From positions 1-38,179 of the forward strand of contig JAFWMC010000002.1 of assembly GCA_017510805.1 (NCBI GenBank): a stretch of DNA of 38,179 bases, in the 5' to 3' direction. The notes beneath the pieces are model-generated. The model was not told the DNA's origin, searched no databases, and was given only the letters and a program-made list of their open reading frames with translations. The position numbers and the translations under genes are program-made. The number at the start of each line of letters is the position of its first letter. The first letter of the stretch is position 1. Source of the DNA: Candidatus Saccharimonadota bacterium. GTDB taxonomy: Bacteria; Patescibacteriota; Saccharimonadia; Saccharimonadales; Saccharimonadaceae. Shown one piece after another: positions 22,575 through 29,388 of this stretch.

Positions 22575-22925
22575 ATGAGAGCACAAACATCATATACGGC
22601 AAGGCGAGGAGATTTCCGAAATGCTAGCTGGGGGAGGAATCGTAATACAGTGCGACACGCCGGACAAGCTTTAGGATCAGTATCTACAGCTTTGATTATG
22701 GGGATGATGGTGCTAATTGTGGGGCTAATTTATATTACGTCAACGACAAAAGCTTCGGCGTATGATTATGAACTATCGCGGATTGAATCGGAAATTGATG
22801 AGCTTTCTGCCAAGAAGGAAGATTTAGCAGTAGAGAAGGCGCGACTAACTTCTATTGCGGCAAGTCAAAAAAGTGAAGTCGCGGCGGAGATGGCAAATGC
22901 TTCTAGTGCTTATTATGCTGATTAA
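22575..22925 (+). CDS. ftsL: FtsL-like divisome protein
   Basis: The 116-residue bitopic membrane protein has a basic cytoplasmic N-terminus (1-35), one transmembrane helix (about 36-57, VSTALIMGMMVLIVGLIYI) and a coiled coil (about 65-110, IESEIDELSAKKEDLAVEKARL). This layout and the position between rsmH and ftsI are those of FtsL, which links FtsQ/FtsB to FtsW/FtsI. Sequence similarity in this family is always low, so the call rests on topology and context. Confidence 0.7.
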   Translation: MRAQTSYTARRGDFRNASWGRNRNTVRHAGQALGSVSTALIMGMMVLIVGLIYITSTTKASAYDYELSRIESEIDELSAKKEDLAVEKARLTSIAASQKSEVAAEMANASSAYYAD

Positions 22926-22928
22926 GCG

Positions 22929-22937
22929 TGTTATAAT
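22929..22937 (+). promoter_or_regulatory. Extended -10 of ftsI (leaderless type)
   Basis: TGTTATAAT ends 6 nt before the ftsI ATG. It suggests that ftsI and downstream genes can be transcribed separately from ftsL. Confidence 0.55.
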
Positions 22938-22943
22938 AAAAAT

Positions 22944-24677
22944 ATGAGCAGGAGCAAATTGCTAAAAGCTGGCCTGTTTCTGGCGGTGGGGGTGATAGCC
23001 GTCAGGCTTTTTGTGATTCAGATTTTGGAATATGATAAATGGGTGGCGATGGCAGACGAGCAACATACCATGCAAAATACCATTTTGGCAAAGCGGGGGG
23101 AGATTTACATGATGGAGGGGGAAGAGGCAGTGCCGGTGGTGATGAATGAAAGTGTCTTTACGGTGCTGGTAGACCCAATGACGGCGGACGAGCAGCAAGT
23201 AAAAGAAGTGGTAGATAAATATGCAAGTAATTATCGCACAGCTGAATGGAATGAGGTGTTTGCCGATAAAGAACGACGATATTATGTGATAGCAAAGGAA
23301 GTGCCGAGGAGAGTAGCAGAGCAAATTAAAGAGGAAAATCCGACGGGAGTATGGTTCCAGGAAGGGGTGCGGAGAGTGTATCCAGAGGGAGAATTGGCAT
23401 CAGGGCTGCTTGGCTTCGTGAATGCAGAGGGGCAGGGGCAGTATGGAGTGGAAGGTTCGCTAAATGTGGATTTGTCTGGTAAAAATGGACTGTTAAAGAC
23501 GGTGAAAGATGTGAATAATATTCCGCTAACGATTGGCGATGAAAATGTGCGAGTGCCGGCAGAAAATGGTAAAAATGTGGTGCTTTCGGTAGATAAAAAT
23601 ATTCAGAGTAACGTGGAGCGGCTAGTAAAAGAATCCATGGACGAATACAAGGCGGCACACGCGGCAGCGCTGGTGATGGACCCGCAGACAGGCAAGGTGC
23701 TAGCGATGGTAAATATGCCAAATTACAATCCAGCAGAGTATGGTAAGGTGGAGGATGCGGCGCAGTTTGTGAATTATACCTTGGAAGATCCATACGAGCC
23801 GGCTTCGGTATGTAAAACATTCACTTTTGCGGCGGCAGTAGAAGAGGGAAAGATGACGCCAGAAACGACGTATGTAAACAAAGGCTATACCACGGTAGAT
23901 GGCTGGGATATTGCTAACGCCGAAAAGGGGCAGCTAGGGACAATCCCAATGCAAATTGCTTTTAATTATTCTTTAAATACTGGCTCAATGCAGGCGTTGA
24001 TGTGGCTAGGGGGGGATTCGGGTGAAATTACTAAAGCGGGGCGGGAAAAACTTTATGAATATTATCATGATAGATTTGGTTTTGGCGAGGCAACGGGAAT
24101 TGAGCTTTTGGAATCTACCGGTCTGATCGTAGGGCCAAATACTGGCTATGGGCTAAATTCGCGCTATGCAAATATGACCTTTGGGCAGAATTTGGATCTG
24201 ACGATGCTGCAGGTGGCTTCGGCTTTCTCGGCGGTAGTAAATGGTGGGCATTACTATACACCTACGGTGGTGGAGGGGGAAATGGTGGATGGTGCCTTAA
24301 AGAAGACTGCTGAAAAACAGGCGGTGCGAAATGTAGTGAGTGAAAGCACTTCGGCGACGATGCGACAGATGCTGTGGGGAACGAGGAGCGCTCGGAGAAT
24401 TTTGGGAATAGATAAGGCGGGATATTATGTAGGAGGTAAAACTGGTACGGCGCAGATAATTCGTGACGGGGAATATGTAATGGACGAAACTGCGGCGACA
24501 TATATTGGCTATGGCGGGGCGGGGAATTCGCCAGAAACGGCCAAGCCAGAATATGTGGTAATGGTAAGAATTTGGGAAAAGGGAAAGGCTTTTGAGGGGC
24601 AGTTGCACGCATTGCCAATGTTTGATAAAATTAGTAATTATATGCAGGAATATTTAAGGATAAAGCCGGCGGAATAA
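22944..24677 (+). CDS. ftsI: Class B penicillin-binding protein (FtsI/PBP2-type transpeptidase)
   Basis: Crosslinks septal peptidoglycan. The 577-residue protein has an N-terminal transmembrane helix (5-25), a pedestal/dimerisation region (GQYGVEGSLN, SGKNGLLKTV), and a transpeptidase domain with SxxK (EPASVCKTF, catalytic Ser then Cys-Lys), SxN (NYSLNTG) and KTGT (GGKTGTAQI). A single PBP gene is visible in the window. It is followed by mraY after 1 nt. Confidence 0.93.
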   Translation: MSRSKLLKAGLFLAVGVIAVRLFVIQILEYDKWVAMADEQHTMQNTILAKRGEIYMMEGEEAVPVVMNESVFTVLVDPMTADEQQVKEVVDKYASNYRTAEWNEVFADKERRYYVIAKEVPRRVAEQIKEENPTGVWFQEGVRRVYPEGELASGLLGFVNAEGQGQYGVEGSLNVDLSGKNGLLKTVKDVNNIPLTIGDENVRVPAENGKNVVLSVDKNIQSNVERLVKESMDEYKAAHAAALVMDPQTGKVLAMVNMPNYNPAEYGKVEDAAQFVNYTLEDPYEPASVCKTFTFAAAVEEGKMTPETTYVNKGYTTVDGWDIANAEKGQLGTIPMQIAFNYSLNTGSMQALMWLGGDSGEITKAGREKLYEYYHDRFGFGEATGIELLESTGLIVGPNTGYGLNSRYANMTFGQNLDLTMLQVASAFSAVVNGGHYYTPTVVEGEMVDGALKKTAEKQAVRNVVSESTSATMRQMLWGTRSARRILGIDKAGYYVGGKTGTAQIIRDGEYVMDETAATYIGYGGAGNSPETAKPEYVVMVRIWEKGKAFEGQLHALPMFDKISNYMQEYLRIKPAE

Positions 24678-24678
24678 T

Positions 24679-25713
24679 ATGGAACTGATGAATACAATTG
24701 ATGGTGAAGCGTTTTACGGGCTAGTATTGGCGCTGGCGGCGTTTTTCTTATCTATGTTTCTGACGCCAATTTATACGCATTTTGCTTATAAATATAAATG
24801 GTGGAAAAAGCAAAAAAAGACCACAATGGATGGTAAATCTTTGCCGGTAATGACAAAGCTACACGCGCATAAATTTAAACGAGCTTTTCCAACGATGGCG
24901 GGAGTAGTGGGAGTGATAGCGGTATTTGTGGTGACTTTTGTGTGCAACTGGAACAGAGGCCAGACATGGCTGCCGATAGCTGGGTTTGTGGGGGGCTCGG
25001 TAGTGGGGCTGATAGACGACATGATTAATGTTTTTGGCGATGGTCATGGGGCAGCGGGCTTGAGGGCACCAGTGAAATTTGCGATGATTACGGCGATAGG
25101 CTTATGGATGGGCTGGTTTTTTACCTATAAATTGGGCTGGACAGATGTGCAAGTGCCATTTGTGGGGCCGCTGGAGCTAGGGTCGGTGGGGATGATGCTA
25201 TTATTTACTTTTGCGGTGGTGGCGACATCTAATGCGGTGAATATTTCCGATGGATTAGACGGTCTGGCTGGAGGGATAACGATGATAGCCTATGGAGCAT
25301 TTGGGGTGATAGCATTGTTTCAGGGGCAGTGGCAGCTAGCAGGGTTTTGCTTTACGGTGGACGGATGGCTGCTTTCTTATGTGTGGTTTAATGTGCCGCC
25401 AGCAAGGTTTATGATGGGGGACGTAGGGTCTTTTGCGTTAGGGTCGGGGCTGGGGGTAGTAGCAATGATGACGGACGCATTTTTCCTATTGCCGGTGATA
25501 GGAGTGCTACTTGTAGTAGAGGCAGGGTCATCGTTAATCCAGATATTTTGGAAGAAAGTGTTTAAGAAGAAACTATTTATTTCGGCGCCGATTCATCATC
25601 ATCTAGAGGCGAAAGGTTGGGGGGAAGCAAAGATTGTAATGAGATTTTGGGTGATTGCCGCAATTGCTGCGGTGGTGGGAGTTTTCTTGGCAGCGGTTGG
25701 GGGAATAGTCTAG
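24679..25713 (+). CDS. mraY: Phospho-N-acetylmuramoyl-pentapeptide transferase
   Basis: Makes lipid I from UDP-MurNAc-pentapeptide and undecaprenyl phosphate. The 344-residue polytopic membrane protein has the conserved cytoplasmic Asp motifs GLIDDMINVFG, ISDGLDGLAGG (nucleotide/Mg region), RFMMGDVGSFALG and the PIHHHLEAKGW histidine motif in the last loop. Full length. Directly abuts ftsI and ftsW. Confidence 0.95.
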   Translation: MELMNTIDGEAFYGLVLALAAFFLSMFLTPIYTHFAYKYKWWKKQKKTTMDGKSLPVMTKLHAHKFKRAFPTMAGVVGVIAVFVVTFVCNWNRGQTWLPIAGFVGGSVVGLIDDMINVFGDGHGAAGLRAPVKFAMITAIGLWMGWFFTYKLGWTDVQVPFVGPLELGSVGMMLLFTFAVVATSNAVNISDGLDGLAGGITMIAYGAFGVIALFQGQWQLAGFCFTVDGWLLSYVWFNVPPARFMMGDVGSFALGSGLGVVAMMTDAFFLLPVIGVLLVVEAGSSLIQIFWKKVFKKKLFISAPIHHHLEAKGWGEAKIVMRFWVIAAIAAVVGVFLAAVGGIV

Positions 25714-26916
25714 ATGCGGCGACATAAATTTAATAAATTGATTTTAATTTTGACGATAGCTTTGATAATAATGGGGCTGATTATTATCTATGCAATTGGG
25801 CCTCTAAGAGTTAATTTTATGAATATGGCGTATGGATCTGATTATGATACAAACTATTTCTTCATTCATCAGCTAATAAACGTAATAGTGGCACTTGCGA
25901 TGTTTATACTGGCATTTTTTGTGCCGTACCAACAGCTGAGGAAATATGCAAAAATCATCTTGATAGCAGGGCTGGTACTGTGCGCACTGCTACAGTTAAT
26001 GGCACTGGCGAATATTCCGCTGGCAAAGTGTGAGCTGGGGGCATGCAGATGGTATAATTTGGGGGTGACGTCCTTTCAGCCAGCGGAGCTTTTAAAGTTG
26101 GGGCTGGTGTTATATTTGGCGCAGCTGGTAGCGCAGCGGCGGAAAGAAGGGAAGCTGGATACATTTGATTTTTGGAAGCCACTTGGGTTTTATGCGGGGC
26201 TGTCTCTATTCTTTGTAGTAGTATTGCAGAAAGATTTGGGAACGGGGATAGTAATAATTGCGATTATTTTGGCAATCTTGCTGATGAGTGGGCTGAGCTG
26301 GAAAAGATTAGCGATGGCGGTGGGGGCGATTGCAGTGGTGGGGGTGCTGGCGGTGGTAAGTTCGCCACACAGAATGGAACGCCTGATGACGTATGGGCAG
26401 GAAGGGTCGTCTGATTCATACCATATTGATAATGCGATGCTGGCAATTGGTACCGGTGGGTTTTTTGGAGTGGGGCCGGGAAATAGCGTGCAGGCGACAG
26501 GCTATTTGCCGGAATCAATTAACGATTCGGTGTTTGCGGTGATGGGGGAGACGGTAGGGTTTGTGGGGCTGATGGCGGTAGTGGCTTGCTATACGATATT
26601 ATTATCGCAGCTTTTAAAGGTATCTGACCACCTAGCAGATTTAGAGCAGAGTTTGGTGGTGGTGGGAGTGTTTGCGTGGGTGGCAGCGCACGTAGTGGTA
26701 AATATTGGGGCAATGACGGGGTTGATACCGCTTACGGGTATTACTTTGCCGCTGTTATCTTATGGTGGGACAAGTATGATGTTTATTTCCTTTGCACTAG
26801 GTGCATCATTGCAGCTTTCGTGTTATACTAGTAGAGAGGTAAGAAAAAATGAAGATACTAATAGTCGGAGGGGGGTCAGGGGGACACATTACACCGGCAG
26901 TAGCCGTCGTGCATGA
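25714..26916 (+). CDS. ftsW: SEDS peptidoglycan glycosyltransferase FtsW
   Basis: Polymerises lipid II at the septum together with FtsI. The 400-residue protein has about ten hydrophobic helices and the SEDS features WYNLGVTSFQPAELLKLGLVLYLA (family PROSITE-like region), LQKDLGTGIVI, PESINDSVFAVMGE(T)VGF, and GLIPLTGITLPLLSYGGTSM. Starts immediately after the mraY stop. Its last 22 codons overlap the start of murG by 68 nt in another frame. Confidence 0.95.
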   Translation: MRRHKFNKLILILTIALIIMGLIIIYAIGPLRVNFMNMAYGSDYDTNYFFIHQLINVIVALAMFILAFFVPYQQLRKYAKIILIAGLVLCALLQLMALANIPLAKCELGACRWYNLGVTSFQPAELLKLGLVLYLAQLVAQRRKEGKLDTFDFWKPLGFYAGLSLFFVVVLQKDLGTGIVIIAIILAILLMSGLSWKRLAMAVGAIAVVGVLAVVSSPHRMERLMTYGQEGSSDSYHIDNAMLAIGTGGFFGVGPGNSVQATGYLPESINDSVFAVMGETVGFVGLMAVVACYTILLSQLLKVSDHLADLEQSLVVVGVFAWVAAHVVVNIGAMTGLIPLTGITLPLLSYGGTSMMFISFALGASLQLSCYTSREVRKNEDTNSRRGVRGTHYTGSSRRA

Positions 26917-28093
26917 GATTTTGGCGCTAGCGCCAAGGGCGGTTTTGGAATTTTGGACAGATAAAAAATACTATAAAAATGTTGTTAAATTGACAACGGA
27001 GCTAGGTGTGTCTTGGGGTGGCTCAGATAAGGCTAATGCTGGGCGGACAGGGCAATATATTAGGGTGAGGAAGATATCTGCAGGAAAGTTTCGCCGGTAT
27101 AGTGGCTGGAAATTTGCTGATTATTTTTCTAATATTGGTTTTACTTTACGGGAAATTGTGTGGGGCAACATAAAAGGGTTCTGTGGCTTTGTTTTTGGTC
27201 TATTTCAGGCGTTTTTCCGGCTTTTTCGTAAGAATAGTCGTCCGGATGTAATTTTTCTAAAAGGGGGGTTTGTGAGCTTGCCAGTGGGGCTTGTTGCGCG
27301 GCTTTTTCATATTCCGTATGTAATACATGAGTCGGATGCAGCGGCAGGGCTGGCCAACCGGATACTCAGCAAGAAAGCAACGAAAATTGCGTTAGGATTT
27401 GAGTCAGACAATTTCATGCGGGAGGCGCGTTTCATTATTACAGGTATTCCGGTGGGCGAGGAGTTTGCGAAGGTGTCGGAAAGTCGGCAGCGGACACTGA
27501 AGCGTGCGGCGGGGTTTGACCCAGAGAGGCCGCTAGTGATGATTACTGGAGGGTCGCAAGGGTCATTACATATTGATGAGGCAGTGCGGGAGATTTTGCC
27601 AGAAATGCTGAAATTTTCCTCGGTAGGGTTAGTGGCTGGTCGGGCACACTACGAAGAAATGGTAGATTTGAAAAAGTACGAAGAATGGGACAAAGCAAAA
27701 TTACAGTCTAATTTTAGAATATGGGAGTTTTCTACGGTAATGAACGAGCTTCTTGGGGCGGCGGATGTGGTGGTGTCGCGAGCAGGGGCAACGACGATTG
27801 CCGAGCTGGCTTCTTTAAAGAAAGCGGTAGTGCTGGTGCCATTTGAAAAATTGCCGGGTAGCCATCAGGTGAAGAACGCAGAAAAGTTGGCAGAAGCTGG
27901 CGCAGCGGAGGTAGTATTAGACGAAAAGATGGTGCAGCAGCCAGGAATACTACTAGAAAAAGTAAGAAATTTGGTGCGTAGCCCAAAGAAAAGGGAATTA
28001 CTGGCTGCTAATTTGCACGAATTGGCGCGGCCGGATGCAGCAAAAGATTTAGCAGAGATAATAATTGGAGTGGGAAAAGGTGGTAAGAAATAA
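26849..28093 (+). CDS. murG: UDP-GlcNAc:lipid I GlcNAc transferase
   Basis: Makes lipid II. The 414-residue GT-B protein has GGGSGGHITPAVAV (N-terminal G-loop, 7-20), FLKGGFVSLPVG, a HESD motif, GGSQGSLHIDEAV (start of the C-terminal Rossmann domain), and SRAGATTIAELASLKKAVVLVP with LPGSHQVKNAE for UDP-GlcNAc binding. Longer than E. coli MurG (355) because of an insertion near residues 45-105 (IRVRKISAGKFRRYSG...). The ATG has an SD-like GAGGTAAG and lies inside ftsW. Confidence 0.94.
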   Translation: MKILIVGGGSGGHITPAVAVVHEILALAPRAVLEFWTDKKYYKNVVKLTTELGVSWGGSDKANAGRTGQYIRVRKISAGKFRRYSGWKFADYFSNIGFTLREIVWGNIKGFCGFVFGLFQAFFRLFRKNSRPDVIFLKGGFVSLPVGLVARLFHIPYVIHESDAAAGLANRILSKKATKIALGFESDNFMREARFIITGIPVGEEFAKVSESRQRTLKRAAGFDPERPLVMITGGSQGSLHIDEAVREILPEMLKFSSVGLVAGRAHYEEMVDLKKYEEWDKAKLQSNFRIWEFSTVMNELLGAADVVVSRAGATTIAELASLKKAVVLVPFEKLPGSHQVKNAEKLAEAGAAEVVLDEKMVQQPGILLEKVRNLVRSPKKRELLAANLHELARPDAAKDLAEIIIGVGKGGKK

Positions 28094-28646
28094 AAATCAG
28101 GTAGATTTTGCCAGGCAGATGCGGCGAGGGCAGACGATTGTGGCGGAAAGGGAACGATCCGTTTCTGATTCGGAGCGGATGAGTCTGCGGAAAAAGGCGA
28201 AGCAGAAAAAGATAATGTCTGGAGTAATTTTGATAGTTGGCCTAGCGGGAGCTGTTGTTTTGGCGGTAATTATTTTTATTAATATATACGGTAATTTGAA
28301 AGAGCCGGAAACTTTGTCTGAGGAAGTTTTTACACCGACGGTGGCGATTGAAGATGAGAGTGGCTCGGGCTTAGTGACTTCGCGGATGAAGGAGTATGTG
28401 GGGATGCTAGAGAATGATTTTAAAGATAGTGGATATAAAGTGGTGCGAGCGGTGGTGCCATCTGGCAAGACGCGCGAGATAGATATTTATCTGGATGGGC
28501 GAAATGAATTTTATAAGACAAATATAGACAGGGGGGCTGGTGTGACGGTGGAGGATGTAGTGCGGATGATTCGCTATCTAGACAAGAATGGCGTGGGGCC
28601 TAGCTACGTAGATGTGCGGGTAGCGGGAAAAGCGTACTATAAATAG
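28080..28646 (+). CDS. FtsQ/DivIB-like divisome protein
   Basis: 188 residues if the GTG at 28080 is the start (GGAG 9 nt upstream); a TTG at 28065 would add five residues. It has a basic cytoplasmic tail (about 45 residues), one transmembrane helix (about 46-70, IMSGVILIVGLAGAVVLAVIIFINI) and an extracytoplasmic domain of about 115 residues with VDVRVAGKAYYK at the end, like the last strands of FtsQ. The POTRA domain is not clear. Position after murG fits FtsQ/DivIB. It overlaps murG by 14 nt. murC, murB and ddl are not in this cluster. Confidence 0.6.
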   Translation: MVRNKNQVDFARQMRRGQTIVAERERSVSDSERMSLRKKAKQKKIMSGVILIVGLAGAVVLAVIIFINIYGNLKEPETLSEEVFTPTVAIEDESGSGLVTSRMKEYVGMLENDFKDSGYKVVRAVVPSGKTREIDIYLDGRNEFYKTNIDRGAGVTVEDVVRMIRYLDKNGVGPSYVDVRVAGKAYYK

Positions 28647-28892
28647 CCTAAAATAGGGGATGCTATAAGTTCGGTTTTTGTTCGGTAAGAGGGAAGAGGG
28701 GGATTTTTTTGAGAGGGAAGAAAAACGCAGTTTGGGCTGGGTGGAGTGAAATTGATGCAAAAGTAGGAAAATAAAAGGGAAACAAGGGAATTAGAAAAAT
28801 TTTGAAAAAATTTGTTAAATGTGGCAAAATAAGTGATTAGGACACGTAAAATGAGGGTTGGCAAATGGGTTAACAGGGGTGGGGTGGAAAAA
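28647..28892. other. AT-rich intergenic stretch after the ftsQ-like gene
   Basis: No gene. Contains GTTCGGTTTTTG (28669-28680), also present at 20705-20716, and AAGGGAATTAGAAA (28784-28797), also present at 16209-16222 next to the DGR target promoter. A promoter-like TTGAAA-17-CAAAAT lies near 28802-28830 on the plus strand but leads to no ORF. Confidence 0.4.
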
Positions 28893-29250
28893 GCAATTCT
28901 GGAGTAGTTCTCCGGGGTTCAGAATTGCTCCAGAGCGGCGCTTATAAACCCCGAGCGGCGTTTACTTCAAACGATTTTCTTTGCTGGCGCCTACGTTTTC
29001 AAAAAAGTAAAGCCCTAAAGGGCGTTGACTTTTTTGAAAGCCTCCGGGAAATTGCCTGTAAAGAAAACATTTGAAGTTCCGCCTTGCGTTTTTTTCAAGC
29101 GATAAATCTTTTGCGTTTCGCGGGGTGCGGAGGCTGCTGCCGAGCATTAGCGGCCGAGCCCCGTAAAGACGGGCGCGAGGAACGCGCAAGCGAAACCAAA
29201 ACGATTTATCGCTTGGCGAGAGACTAAGCGAAACCAGAATGATTTTATTA
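28893..29250. repeat. Cluster of nested palindromes and a direct repeat
   Basis: Three inverted-repeat structures in a row: GCAATTCTG/CAGAATTGC (28893-28901 and 28920-28928); a large imperfect palindrome 28964-28984 with 29058-29077 whose centre (28996-29039) is a perfect nested hairpin TCAAAAAAGT..GCCCTAAAGGGC..ACTTTTTTGA; and 29096-29121 with 29190-29215 (about 26 bp, near perfect). The right arm of the third is repeated in direct orientation at 29224-29246. The segment is more GC-rich than its surroundings. Could be MITE-like debris, a transcription barrier or a non-coding RNA. Confidence 0.65.
28996..29039. terminator. Possible bidirectional terminator
   Basis: Symmetric hairpin with A-run, GC core GCCCTAAAGGGC and T-run on both strands. 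It lies between the plus-strand wall cluster and the minus-strand ATPase gene, where a bidirectional terminator is expected. Confidence 0.5.
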
Positions 29251-29388
29251 TTTGTTAGTCGTTAGTAGAAAGTTTACTTAATGACGTAAAAGAGTGATTG
29301 TGCGACATTAAGGATTTATAAAAAAGACGGTTATGTATGCGTGGTTGTGACCCCTAAATATGCCGAATTTGGCATTTTAAGTATGATT

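Noticed and set aside
28962-29189. 75-codon minus-strand ORF
   Set aside because: It runs through the palindromes, has no SD or promoter, and its composition reflects the repeat.
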